Shown here piece after piece: positions 1 to 10,160 of a stretch of DNA of 64,000 bases. The notes below the pieces were generated by a model. That model ran no database searches and had not been told where the DNA came from. It worked only from the letters and a program-made list of their open reading frames with translations. Positions within the stretch are counted from its first letter, which is position 1, and each line of letters begins with the position of its first letter. The position numbers and the translations under genes were made by a program. The DNA lies in NCBI GenBank assembly GCA_021399445.1, contig JAJTUQ010000003.1:1-64000 (forward strand). Reading direction: 5' to 3'. The stretch comes from Xylogone sp. PMI_703. Its lineage: Eukaryota > Ascomycota > Leotiomycetes.

Positions 1-352
1 CTCTTTCCAAGTATATAATGACCTAGAATATATAGTCTTACTTATTTCTGAATATAGCTTCGTTAAACTTCAGGAACAAACAAGTTTATATTTTGAAGAC
101 TTTATATTTAGATCTGTCTCTGTTGAATTTGGTTGGTGTAGTTACTTTGAATAGTTTAAGTAATAAGATGATTTGTAAGAATTCTTGTTCTTTATCGTTA
201 TTATTGTTTGATGGAGGTAGGTTTGGTGTTAACGCAAGACCTGGTATAGAGCCTGATATTATTTGTTTTATTTCTGATATAGGGCTTGTTTGTTAGCTTA
301 TTATGGTGTCCTAGGGTATTTAATCTTAATTTTTCTAAAATAATACTCAAAG
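1..352. other. AT-rich stretch without a recognisable gene
   Basis: AT-rich sequence with only short chance frames. The 67-codon frame at 93-296 (+) has no recognisable features. I read this as RIP-degraded repeat DNA continuous with what follows. Confidence 0.5.
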
Positions 353-703
353 TGTTATAAACCTAAGTTTTTTTCTAAGTTTTATAGTATGTATAAATAT
401 ATACTAAATCATAAAGGGGTTAGTAAAAGCTTAGAGATTAATGTAATATAGTATATAATTGTAATTATAATTGTATGGGTAATAATCTATATTATAAGTT
501 AAGTACAAGATTTTTATTTACTGAAAATTATATAAGTTTATATAGATTATAAATTATACTAGATTATCTAGATTCTCTGGATCTTCGTAATGATCCTAAT
601 GATCCTAATGATCTAATCATGTGACCTCGGATTACTGTTAGGTTCTCTGTATAACTTTATTACTGAGCCTCAGGCCTAACATCATCCTTGTAAGTTTATA
701 ACA
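353..703. repeat. Decayed solo LTR, family A
   Basis: The segment begins TGTTATAAAC and ends GTTTATAACA, a perfect 10-bp terminal inverted pair of the TG...CA type expected for an LTR. Its first 90 bases resemble 36071-36162, and its last 150 bases (a 'ggatc..aatgatcctaatgatc...cacgtgac-like...gagcctcaggcct' block) resemble 12390-12548. The copy here is poorer in C and G than those copies, as expected after RIP. The flanking 5-mers do not match, so no target duplication survives. Confidence 0.6.
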
Positions 704-2640
704 CCTTTAGGATAAAGAACTATTTTAATTAATATTATTCTTTCATCTACTTATAGCTCGTTTGTTTAATAAAGTTAAACGATGAAATCCTCTTGTTTTA
801 TGTGATTAAAGAGCTTAAAGTCTTAGAAGATTTTCTGAAAAAATTCTTCTATTATTCTTTGGTTAAATTTTAACGTTTTAAGTATTATATATAAAAAATA
901 CACTAATAAAATCTTAATATATTCTTTTCTTTTTAATAAATTTTATAATATAATATTAAACACTAATTTATTAATATTTGTTTTAATTAGGATTTCCTTG
1001 ACTTATACTTGATAAAATATATTTTTCAAGTTTAATGTATTAAAGAATCTAGGCCTTGTTTCTTCCTGAGTCATTAGTATTCCTTTTATAGTCTTTAGGG
1101 AAAAGGGATTTAGTAAGTTGGTTATGTCTTAGTATTCTTCAAGGGAAAAGTTGTTAAAGTAAGTAACTTTTAAATTTTATTGTTTTACTTCTTTTGTAGT
1201 TGATATTAAGATATTTAGCTTACTTATGGTTAAAGAGAAAACTCCTAAAGATATTATACTTTTTATATCATAATAAACTTTTGTCGTAAAATCTTCTATA
1301 AGAAAAATTCGTAAAATCTGGTCTATAAACTAATTTCTAACATTTTTTAATAACTTATCAAAGTCGTTTTATCTTTTTAATGAGGTATTACCTAGACCAT
1401 AAGATTTGTTATCTTTAGTCAAGGATATTATAAATATAGTTTTAACTTCCTTTAACTTTTTTTTGTCCTTGTTACTATATTCTTAAGTAATATGTCCAAC
1501 TTATTCATATTTATAATAAAGTTTCTTTTCTCTTCTTTCTTTGTATTATTCAAGAAATAAATTATATTTGTTTTTTCCTTTGATTAATCTTTTGTTATAA
1601 TTCTTAAGACTTTGTCTTTTTCTTTTTGTAATCTTATCAAAGTTTATTAAGTCCTCTTGATTATCAACATAACTTTTTTGTTTATTTATCTATGAAAAGT
1701 AAAGAATTCTTCTTTTCTTTTTTATATACTATTTATATTAAAAATTATTAATTTCTTTAACCTCTTTTATTTGTTTTAGTAAAATGTCTGGACAAAGTCT
1801 AATTTGAGTCAATTCGTCCTTGACTGATTCCTTAAATCCCTTATAATATTAAAACATAAGAGTTCTATCCTCCTAGTTAATCAGATTACTTAATTGCCTG
1901 AATCTAGTGTTATATGTTATTACAGATCCAGTTTACTTAAAGATGTACAATTGTTGTTCTACCTTATCTATTTCATAAAAATTACTAAAAACTCTTTTTA
2001 ATTCTTCTTTAAAGTTGTTGATAAATTTAAAAATATTGATAATGTCTTATTATTTATCCTTATGTTTTAGTGAATATTTTTTTATATTCTTAATATAAAA
2101 AAGGATTTATTATAATGTTTTATTGTCAAAATAAGAAATTATCTAAATAATCTTTTTGAAGTCATTCTTGAGTATTTGTTTGTATAAGGACAAGTAAGAG
2201 TAGACCTAAAACAGAAATATCTTTAACTTAATCCTCTTGTTATAATATTTCTCGATCTTTTTTAACTTAAGCTTCTTTTTTACGAAGTTAGGTTATTAAT
2301 TCTGGTCTGCTCTAAGAGTTAAGAATACTGATGATTCTCCGGCTATAATACCTTCGAGTTTCAAGGTACTCAAAGTATAACATTCTTATAAGGATATGGA
2401 GTTATTTATCACTTAATTAATTTATAGTATATCTGTATTTTATAATAATTACCTTAAAGCTTTATAAAGATATTCTCTTACCTTTTACCTTTATCTATTA
2501 TTTGAGTGATAGATAACCTTATACCCTTGTAGGAATATTACAATAATAACATAAAGAATAAAACTATTAAAGTTATACTTTTTTTTGTGAATTATAATTA
2601 TAAAGCTTAAACTTATTTTATAAAAACAGAAATAAGAAAC
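704..2640 (-). pseudogene. RIP-degraded Ty3/gypsy gag region
   Basis: AT-rich sequence riddled with stops. Read on the minus strand around 1990-1780, it keeps the outline of a retrotransposon Gag capsid domain: an 'LRQTGSV..YNT.FRQL' type block followed by a 'YYKGLKESVKDEL' type block, with stop codons where Gln or Trp would be expected. Around 1520-1490 (minus) a 'GHIT.EC'-like zinc-knuckle trace follows. That order (capsid, then knuckle) fits gypsy Gag. It is not translatable. The flank at 2640 is the target of the copia insertion. Confidence 0.5.
2400..2545. repeat. Fragment of LTR family B
   Basis: This stretch closely resembles 10025-10155, in the same orientation, and the reverse complement of about 11530-11680. 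Shared landmarks are 'cttaattaatttatagtata' and 'ttatttgagt(a/g)atagataac'. It is probably the end of a truncated LTR of the family that also forms the inverted pair at 9.6-12.0 kb. Confidence 0.5.
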
Positions 2641-2870
2641 TGTTAGGAATTATGGGAGCAGAGCATACTGGCGCTCGGTAGTTATGCGATCGGAGTGGAA
2701 CGACTAATAATCCGGTAAGAGAGTATTTAAGGGTGCAACCCCTTAAATACTAGATATAAGAATAAGCATACAATGCATTAGCCAATATAAGCCTATTCAA
2801 CCCTACATTACGGTAGTGCCTAGTGAACCAACACTTCCATAATATGAGCATAACGATCATAATCTTCACA
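2641..2870 (+). repeat. 5' LTR of the copia element
   Basis: 230 bp, starting TGTTAGGAAT and ending AATCTTCACA. It appears identical to the copy at 8111-8340. LTRs are identical at insertion, so this points to recent transposition. An AT-rich 'gtatttaa' block near the middle could serve as promoter, but I cannot place a transcription start. Confidence 0.95.
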
Positions 2871-2882
2871 GGTTATGAGCCC
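2871..2882 (+). other. Primer-binding site matching the tRNA-iMet anticodon arm
   Basis: The bases directly after the 5' LTR are GGTTATGAGCCC, the complement of GGGCTCATAACC, which is the anticodon stem-loop (CAT anticodon) of eukaryotic initiator tRNA-Met. A site complementary to the anticodon arm rather than the 3' CCA end is what Drosophila copia uses with a half-tRNA primer. The following bases (GGACGCATG) match a typical tRNA-iMet D-arm side only partly. Confidence 0.75.
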
Positions 2883-3255
2883 GGACGCATGTTGAGGCGT
2901 CACTAGGAAGAATAGCAGTTGGGACGTGTTCACCGTAAGTCTATCACCAAGGATAGCCAAAACACACGTTGCTGCACAAGTCTTTGTAGAAGAAAGAAGT
3001 CTGCAGAGCATCGGTTGAAACGCAGACCGATCGGTTCCAAGTCTTGAAACGGGTAGACGTGCGACGAATTGTCGGTCTACAGCAAGTACTTGAAGATCAC
3101 GGCCCCTTAATCGGTATCGGGCACCTTGGCGTGATACTTACCTATTTATCTAAACCCAACAGTCAATTATAGGTCTCTCTAACCTTGAGTTACGATACGA
3201 CAGCTCAAAAGACGACAAAATCTTCATCATCCTTATCTCACCGACATTTGAGAAG

Positions 3256-6200
3256 ATGGACACCGATCACCTTGCACGCAAACGCCCTGCTGGCATCCTT
3301 AGCAGAGCGAATTGGCAAGAATGGTTTAAACTGATGAGACTCTATTTCAAGGGAGAATCGCTAGAATTTGTGCTAAACAAGACAATCACAGAATACGCCT
3401 GGATTCAGAGAACCCCATCATCGATCAATACCCCTGTTACACCAGCAAGCACGAAAACACCCGAGATCACTATTGAAGGTGTAGCAAAACAACTGGAGAG
3501 CTTGAAGGTGGAGGATGGACTACAAAGTGGATCAAAGGATGGCATATGGAATATTGAAAAGCAAGAGAAATATGAAGCCGCGTCTGCGAAGGTTTTATAT
3601 ATGATTTCAATCTGTATCGATGCCATGGACAATGAACTGATCCGCGACGAGTCTGAAGCTCAACTGGCATGGACAAAGCTATACTCCAAGTATAGCAAGT
3701 TACTACCTCATGCTGCTCGAAGTGAAATGGCTCAACTCACCTCATTCAAGTTAGAGCAGGGCATGACAATCGAAGAGGGATGGATCCGAGTACAAGAGTT
3801 GAGGAGGAGAGTTGTGAAGGCAACCCCTGAACTCAAGGATGGCTTTAGCACAAAGCAAATATTCGAATTCTTTCTTGCAGGACTCCCAGAGGAATACTCG
3901 ACAGTTACAACTGTGATCGACGCACAACCGACACTTGAAATCGTGGACAAGATCGATATCCTCCAAAGACACGAAGAAAAGGTCACCAACTCAACAGCCC
4001 TCGCTGCTAGAGACAAGAGAGCACGAAGATCACAAGATAAAGGGAGCAGAAGCTCAAGTCGACGGAGCGGACATGAAAGCAGCTCGCCCGACCGAAAGGA
4101 CGTTAAATGCTATTTGTGTGACGGAAACCACTCCATCAAATATTGTAAACTCAGGCGTGATGCGAGAAAATATGTTCTTGGTCTCAAATCCAAGGATAAC
4201 AAATCACGACACTCTCCAAAGGCAATAAGAGATGACGAGCGCAAGAGTCACCGCAAAAGCAACAAGTCCAAACGTCATGCCCATGGTCACATGGCCGGTC
4301 ACTCCTCCGAGTCTAATTCGACGTCGGAGACGGAGTCAAGTTTTGATGACTCATCCGAGGAGGAGGACGAAGTTGCAGGAGTTTCAAAGGAAGCAATGCG
4401 TATGGTTAAACCTTCCGTCTGGATTGCAGACACAGGCGCTTCTTCTCACATGACTGACAACCCCCAGCTCTTTAAACAACCGATGGTCGATATTAGACGT
4501 CGTGGAATAAAGGTTGGAGGAGGAAGGTTATATGCATGGAAGAAGGGGACCGCTGAAATGAAATTGAAGGATGGAAGTACTGCATTGTTGTCTGATACTT
4601 TACTTGTTCCGAACCTTGGGGCTAATCTCCTCTCTGCTCGACGCGTTTGCGAAAAAGGTTTTGATGGCTCTTTTGATCCACATGCAATGTATTTTACTCG
4701 AAAGAATCAAAAGAACCAGTACATTAAAGCCAAGCAACGCGGAGGAGTGTACATTGTGAGTTCTATCGTGAATGGGCCAAAGGAAACAGCTTTGGTTGGT
4801 GATGTTAAAACGGAGGAGGGACAATCGCGATTTAACCCGCCCGGCGGGGAAAATCAAAATTCTGACAGTGACACTGAAACCTCACCCACACTGGCACCAA
4901 AGTCAGTGGAGAAAGTCACACAACGCTATAATTTATGGCATAGACGATTCGCTCATCTTGGAGTAAAGAAAATCTGTAACTTACACAAGGTTACCACCTT
5001 AAGCAGGCCAATACGAAAACCCATAACTAAGGAACCTTGTGAAGTCTGCGACTTCACCAAGATGAAAGATCGTGTTAATAAAGCGTTGAGTGAGTGGGAG
5101 AGTAAGAGGCTTGCACTGATCTACGTGGATGCATGTGGACCGTTCCCACCATCAATAAAGGAAGACCGATACTTTGCTCAAATTGTTGATAGCGCCACTC
5201 GTTACATTTGGAACATTCCTGCAAAGACAAGAGCACATTTGGTCGAGAAGCTCAGGACATGGAAGATCCAAGTAGAGTACGAGACGGAGGAGAAAGTCAA
5301 GGCCATTAGAACTGACAATGCCTCGGAACTACTATCACTACTAGACGAATGGAGCACTTCGATCGGGATTCGGGCAGAAACAACAGCAGGGTACAAGTCA
5401 AACCAGAACGGTCCAGCTGAGCGAGCAATCCAGACAACTACAGCAGATGCTCGGGCATTGCTGAAGGAAGCTAGCTTACCGCTTGAATTCTGGAACTACG
5501 CTGTTGAAACGGATGCATACCTGAGAAACCGAACAGCATCTGGCCCGACAATTGATGGGAAAGTTGTTAGCCCGTACCAGGCATTCACCGGAGAGATCCC
5601 AAGCATTGATCACATCAGAGTTTTTGGATGTAAATGCGTGTCATACGTCAACCGAAAGGAGCACCCGAAGGAATCAAGAAAAGACAAGCTTATGGACCAT
5701 GGACGGGTTGCAGTGTTTGTAGGATACAATCCAAACACGACCAAACAATATAAGGTCTATGCGCCAGACAGAGGCTGTGTCATCAAATCAAGCCGCGTCA
5801 GCTTTTATGAAGACATCCAAGGCGGAACAGTTGATTTGAAACTTCGGACAGGTGATCCTCAAGGAACAAGGAACGAGCTGGCAATTCGTAAACCAAGAGG
5901 TCGACCACAAAATGAAGTCATCGAGTCTATGCCATTCCCAGATCCGAAAGACTTGAATAACTTCGAAATTGTGATCCCGTCCATTGCGAATCCAGTGGTA
6001 ACACGTAACGATCCAACCAGCCCAGCCGGCCGTCAACATGATCAGGAAAATGCAAGCGATCCAAGCGTGAATGTGTCCCATCCAGGAGGAGATGAGGGAG
6101 ATGAGGAAAATAAAATTAGGGATCAATCTCAGGCCCAAGCCGAGAACCATGATTCACCACCTGGTGCTAATATAGCATCACCTATCGAATTTCACCCGTC

Positions 6201-8034
6201 CGGCGGGGAAAATCAAGCACCACCAGAACCCGTGGAAGCGAGGTACGATCTTCGAAAGCGACAGAGACTCGATGACTCTGATGATGAAGACCGTCCTACC
6301 AAGATAGTTAAAGCCATGCTTGCAATGCTGGAAGATCAAGATTACCAAGACCCAGACGAGATAGCTCTGGCCAGTTTAGTAACAGATCTAGATATTGTCA
6401 TCCCAATGACGTACAAAGAGGCCATTTCAGATCATAGATATGGTCAGAAATGGAAGGAGGCAATTGACGAAGAGATCGCATCATTACAGCAAAACGGCAC
6501 ATGGGAAGAAGAAATACCCCCGGAAGGAGCGAACTTGGTCTCCACCAAATGGGTATTCACTATCAAGACGAACCCCGACGGGACATTAAACAGGTTCAAG
6601 GCAAGACTGGTTGCTCGAGGCTTCTCTCAGAAATATGGGCAGGATTTCACTGAGACGTTTGCACCTACGGTTAGAATGGATACTCTTCGGATATTCATGG
6701 CCATTGTTGCAGCGGAAAACCTTGAATGCCACTCGTATGACGTGAAGAATGCTTTCACCGAATCACACCTACGAGAACGAATCTTCCTGTCTCAACCAGA
6801 CGGAGTACCCAAGTTAAAGAACGGGTACGCATTACGTGTCCTACGGAGTTTGTATGGGCTAAAGCAGTCCGCGCGGGACTGGAACCTACTCTGCAAGAGT
6901 TATCTCGTTAAGATTGGATTTGTCCAAAGCTTAGCTGACCCTTGCCTTTATATCCACAAAGAACGCAAGATCATATTACTCGTTCACGTGGATGACATCG
7001 CTGCTGCTGCACCAAGAGTGCAAGAATTGGAATGGTTTGGAAAGACATTGGCAGATCGATTCCATACCAAGAACCTGGGGGAGATTCAAGTGATCCTTGG
7101 TATCCGTGTTACTAGGAATCGAAAAGAGAAAACACTATTCTTAGATCAAGAACAATACCTGGATAACATTTTGAACCGATATGGAATAACTCAAGAGAAG
7201 CACAGGCCAAAGTCAGTGCCAATCTCTAGTTATGACAAGCTACGCCCGACTTCAGACTTTGACAAGAAGGCAAACCTGACCGAGTATCAAGAGCGCATAG
7301 GAAGCCTGATGTACGCGATGATAAACACCAGACCAGACATCGCGTTCGCTCTAGGCAAGCTTAGCCAGTACATGAGTAATCCTGGAGAGCACCATGCCAG
7401 TGCCGTAAAGGAACTCTTGAGATATGCCAGATCAACGATCAAACAGCGAGTCCGTTATGGGCCAACTCCAATTCAAGCCAACCAATCGTCACGCCAAAGT
7501 AATGACGACAACAGACAAGCCGGTAGCTCTACACTAGTCATGTATTCAGATGCAGACTGGGCAGGAGACAAGACCGACCGGAAGAGCACTTCAGGAAACG
7601 TAGCCATGCTTTACGGAGGGCCTGTTTCCTGGGGGAGTAAGAAGCAACGTTCAGTGGCAACTTCAAGCACTGAATCAGAATACATTGCAATGTCAATGTG
7701 TGTCAAGCAGAGCCAATGGATCGCTCAAATACTCCGTGATATGGGATTCCCTCAATATATTGGGTCAGACCCGATGACTGTACAAATATTGGGAGATAAT
7801 CAAGGCGCACTCGCGTTGGTAAAGAACCCACACCTTCACGAGCGATCAAAGCATATTGATATCTGTTACCACTACATCCGCGACCTAGAAGAGCGTAAAC
7901 GCATTATCGTCAGCTACGTTCCCACAGCAGATATGGTAGCCGATGGCATGACAAAGCCGTTGCAGAAGACAATGTTCATGCGGTTCAAGGAACTACTTGG
8001 TCTGGCAACAGTAGGAGCAATTAAGAGACAGTAG
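3256..8034 (+). CDS. Ty1/copia Gag-Pol polyprotein
   Basis: A single 1592-residue frame without stop or frameshift. Residues 1-250 are a Gag-like region. A zinc knuckle C-X2-C-X3-H-X4-C lies near 285-297 and is followed by an Arg/Ser/His-rich linker. The aspartic protease motif is D392-T-G-A-S-S. A GAG-pre-integrase HHCC zinc domain spans about 560-610. The integrase catalytic triad is D625, D687 and E722; the last two have the DD35E spacing. A disordered linker follows. Reverse transcriptase spans about 1055-1300 with 'VHVDD' (D1246, D1247) in place of the usual YVDD. RNase H (about 1425-1560) carries 'YSDADW' and 'SSTESEY'. The encoded proteins would copy the element's RNA in cytoplasmic particles and integrate the cDNA. 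ATG 3256 is the first in-frame start after the LTR. All key residues are present, so it could be functional. Base composition is normal, unlike its surroundings. Confidence 0.95.
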   Translation: MDTDHLARKRPAGILSRANWQEWFKLMRLYFKGESLEFVLNKTITEYAWIQRTPSSINTPVTPASTKTPEITIEGVAKQLESLKVEDGLQSGSKDGIWNIEKQEKYEAASAKVLYMISICIDAMDNELIRDESEAQLAWTKLYSKYSKLLPHAARSEMAQLTSFKLEQGMTIEEGWIRVQELRRRVVKATPELKDGFSTKQIFEFFLAGLPEEYSTVTTVIDAQPTLEIVDKIDILQRHEEKVTNSTALAARDKRARRSQDKGSRSSSRRSGHESSSPDRKDVKCYLCDGNHSIKYCKLRRDARKYVLGLKSKDNKSRHSPKAIRDDERKSHRKSNKSKRHAHGHMAGHSSESNSTSETESSFDDSSEEEDEVAGVSKEAMRMVKPSVWIADTGASSHMTDNPQLFKQPMVDIRRRGIKVGGGRLYAWKKGTAEMKLKDGSTALLSDTLLVPNLGANLLSARRVCEKGFDGSFDPHAMYFTRKNQKNQYIKAKQRGGVYIVSSIVNGPKETALVGDVKTEEGQSRFNPPGGENQNSDSDTETSPTLAPKSVEKVTQRYNLWHRRFAHLGVKKICNLHKVTTLSRPIRKPITKEPCEVCDFTKMKDRVNKALSEWESKRLALIYVDACGPFPPSIKEDRYFAQIVDSATRYIWNIPAKTRAHLVEKLRTWKIQVEYETEEKVKAIRTDNASELLSLLDEWSTSIGIRAETTAGYKSNQNGPAERAIQTTTADARALLKEASLPLEFWNYAVETDAYLRNRTASGPTIDGKVVSPYQAFTGEIPSIDHIRVFGCKCVSYVNRKEHPKESRKDKLMDHGRVAVFVGYNPNTTKQYKVYAPDRGCVIKSSRVSFYEDIQGGTVDLKLRTGDPQGTRNELAIRKPRGRPQNEVIESMPFPDPKDLNNFEIVIPSIANPVVTRNDPTSPAGRQHDQENASDPSVNVSHPGGDEGDEENKIRDQSQAQAENHDSPPGANIASPIEFHPSGGENQAPPEPVEARYDLRKRQRLDDSDDEDRPTKIVKAMLAMLEDQDYQDPDEIALASLVTDLDIVIPMTYKEAISDHRYGQKWKEAIDEEIASLQQNGTWEEEIPPEGANLVSTKWVFTIKTNPDGTLNRFKARLVARGFSQKYGQDFTETFAPTVRMDTLRIFMAIVAAENLECHSYDVKNAFTESHLRERIFLSQPDGVPKLKNGYALRVLRSLYGLKQSARDWNLLCKSYLVKIGFVQSLADPCLYIHKERKIILLVHVDDIAAAAPRVQELEWFGKTLADRFHTKNLGEIQVILGIRVTRNRKEKTLFLDQEQYLDNILNRYGITQEKHRPKSVPISSYDKLRPTSDFDKKANLTEYQERIGSLMYAMINTRPDIAFALGKLSQYMSNPGEHHASAVKELLRYARSTIKQRVRYGPTPIQANQSSRQSNDDNRQAGSSTLVMYSDADWAGDKTDRKSTSGNVAMLYGGPVSWGSKKQRSVATSSTESEYIAMSMCVKQSQWIAQILRDMGFPQYIGSDPMTVQILGDNQGALALVKNPHLHERSKHIDICYHYIRDLEERKRIIVSYVPTADMVADGMTKPLQKTMFMRFKELLGLATVGAIKRQ

Positions 8035-8101
8035 GAGCGGTCAGAGGTGATACTGACAAGATGAGACTGACACAGGCTACATCATAGCACCTGTATGATC
8101 T

Positions 8102-8110
8102 GAGTAGGAG
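8102..8110 (+). other. Possible polypurine tract of the copia element
   Basis: GAGTAGGAG lies directly 5' of the 3' LTR, where plus-strand priming starts. It is short and broken by a T, so only position supports it. Confidence 0.4.
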
Positions 8111-8340
8111 TGTTAGGAATTATGGGAGCAGAGCATACTGGCGCTCGGTAGTTATGCGATCGGAGTGGAACGACTAATAATCCGGTAAGAGAGTATTTAA
8201 GGGTGCAACCCCTTAAATACTAGATATAAGAATAAGCATACAATGCATTAGCCAATATAAGCCTATTCAACCCTACATTACGGTAGTGCCTAGTGAACCA
8301 ACACTTCCATAATATGAGCATAACGATCATAATCTTCACA
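8111..8340 (+). repeat. 3' LTR of the copia element
   Basis: 230 bp, apparently identical to 2641-2870, followed directly by the GAAAC target duplication. It starts 76 bp after the polyprotein stop. Confidence 0.95.
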
Positions 8341-8345
8341 GAAAC

Positions 8346-8900
8346 ATTTTTAAGATAACTGAACAGTAAATAGATGAATTAAAAAAAATCTATAATTACT
8401 TAAAGTATAATATCAAATTTGTACAAGAATATATAAAAAAATATTATAATCAAAAATATAATATAAAACCTAAACTTAAAGAAAAGGATAAAGTTTATAT
8501 TATCTACAGATTTATTAAAATAACAAGACTAAACAATAAATTAAATTAGAAAAAGATTAAATTATATAAAATCAAAAAGAAATTAAGAAATCTGATATAT
8601 AAATTAAAACTTTTTAATATTATATAAATATACTTAATATTTTATGTAATTATACTAAAAAAAGTATTACTTAAATTATTATTAACTTTAGACTTAAAAC
8701 TAAAATAAGACTTAAATATAAAATGAAAAGTTAAAGAAATCTTAAACAATAAGTTAGTAAAGAACAAGAAATAATACTTGGTCAGATAAAAAGAATAAAA
8801 AGAATACAGATAATTAGATACCTAGGAACTAAAGGAACATTTTACTAACTTTAGTAAGTTTCTAGAGGAGTACAAACAAGTAAAGTAAGCTAGGACAGAT
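8346..8900 (+). pseudogene. RIP-degraded Ty3/gypsy integrase tail and chromodomain
   Basis: The plus strand here keeps the C-terminal end of a chromovirus Pol. Around 8360-8640 is a lysine-rich 'YN.K....LK..DKVYL' integrase-tail pattern. At about 8715-8885 is a chromodomain outline ('V.EILNNKLVKNKK.YLVR.KEY', then 'ELKEHFTNF..FLEEY'). Stop codons sit exactly where chromodomains have Trp or Gln. TGG to TAG/TAA and CAG to TAG/TAA are the changes C-to-T RIP produces on one or both strands. The domain normally directs integration to marked chromatin; this copy cannot be translated. The copia element split this debris at 8341. Confidence 0.7.
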
Positions 8901-9639
8901 TAAATAGAACATTGATATAAGTAAAGAAATCAGTGTCAGAGAAGAAAGTTTCAAAAAACTTAATCTTTATTAATTAAATAATTTCTGATTATTATAGTGT
9001 TTTTTTTTCTTTCTATTTTTGTTTAAGTTTTTCTTTTTCTTCGATAATATCTAACTTGTTTATATTCTTTAAATTATAATATAATATTTTTATAGCTTAA
9101 AAATGAAACTGTTATCTTTAACAGTTTAACTTTAATAGTTTTATCTATATCTTTAAAGCTTTTTTTTAAGTCTTTTCTTATTCTTAAAAAAGTTTTTACT
9201 CTTTAACTATTAAAATTTCTTAGTTTATTGAAAAAAGATTATGAATATTATACTTTGTACTATTCCTTGCTTTGATATATTCTTTATATTATAAAGAATC
9301 TAGAGTTATAAAACATATCAGTTTTTTTTTTTTATAATAATTATAAAAAAACATTTTAATATCAGAAGTTTAGACTTTTGAAATTAGCTTAAAATAAGTT
9401 TTTTTTTTTTCTTTTATATTACTTTATTATAATTTTGTTCAAGATTATACTTAAGGGATATAATAAAAAAGAAGGAAGAATTAAATTATTATAAAGATTT
9501 TTATGTCTTAGTTATAAGCTTTAAAACGAAGTTAAACTAAGAAAAGGATGATGTTATAATATTATAAAGTTATAACAAATAATTTAGTTATATAACCTTT
9601 ATAATTATTATTTTAGTTAAATAAGTATAAGATAAAATA
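8901..9639. other. AT-rich RIP-like tract
   Basis: Very AT-rich, with T-runs and A-runs and no frame of note. I see no gene and no clear element boundary. Confidence 0.5.
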
Positions 9640-10160
9640 GTTATTAAGGATCTAGTTATAGTACTACTAATATTATCATATTATTAATATTAATGAAAAA
9701 ATAATATAAGTTTAATATTAATATTATAAAAAAGGTTATATAAGTTAAAAGATAATATTATCAAAATTATAATATTAACCTTTTAATTATATTAATTAAA
9801 TAATAATATTATTAAAAAAATAATATTATTTTTTTATTTATATTAATAATTTATTTATATATATAAAAAATTAATATTAATGAATAAGTAAGTATTTGGA
9901 TTAGATAAGCAGATTTTATGGATTTTATGGATCCTAGGAGGAGTAATAGGATTGATAAGACTTAAAGGAAATTTACTCTTTATATAAATAAATAAAACTT
10001 ACAATAAATAAAAGCTTTGTGCTTAACTTAATTAATTTATAGTATACTTATATTTTATAGTAATTATTCTAAGTCTTGTAAAATTATTCTTTTGCTCTTT
10101 ACTTTTATTTATTATTTGAGTAATAGATAACTTTAAACCCTTGTAAAAACGTTATATTAT
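9640..10160. repeat. Left arm of a ~510-bp inverted LTR pair (family B)
   Basis: Its reverse complement matches 11528-12045 over the whole length, with many C/T and G/A differences. Shared landmarks are a 'ctagttatagtactactaat' start, a 'ggattagataagcagatt' block and a terminal 'aaaacgttata'. The arms are probably two LTRs in opposite orientation. A third partial copy is at 2400-2545. Confidence 0.7.

Larger units (their letters stand above)
2641..8340 (+). mobile_element. Full-length Ty1/copia LTR retrotransposon, apparently young
   Basis: A complete 5.7-kb element with 230-bp LTRs that match base for base by eye, TG...CA LTR ends, and a 5-bp target duplication GAAAC (2636-2640 and 8341-8345). 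A primer-binding site abuts the 5' LTR, and one unbroken Gag-Pol frame fills the interior. Domain order protease-integrase-RT-RNase H places it in Ty1/copia. It sits inside strongly AT-rich, stop-riddled gypsy debris but shows none of that decay itself. I infer that it inserted after RIP of the host sequence and may still be mobile. Confidence 0.95.
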
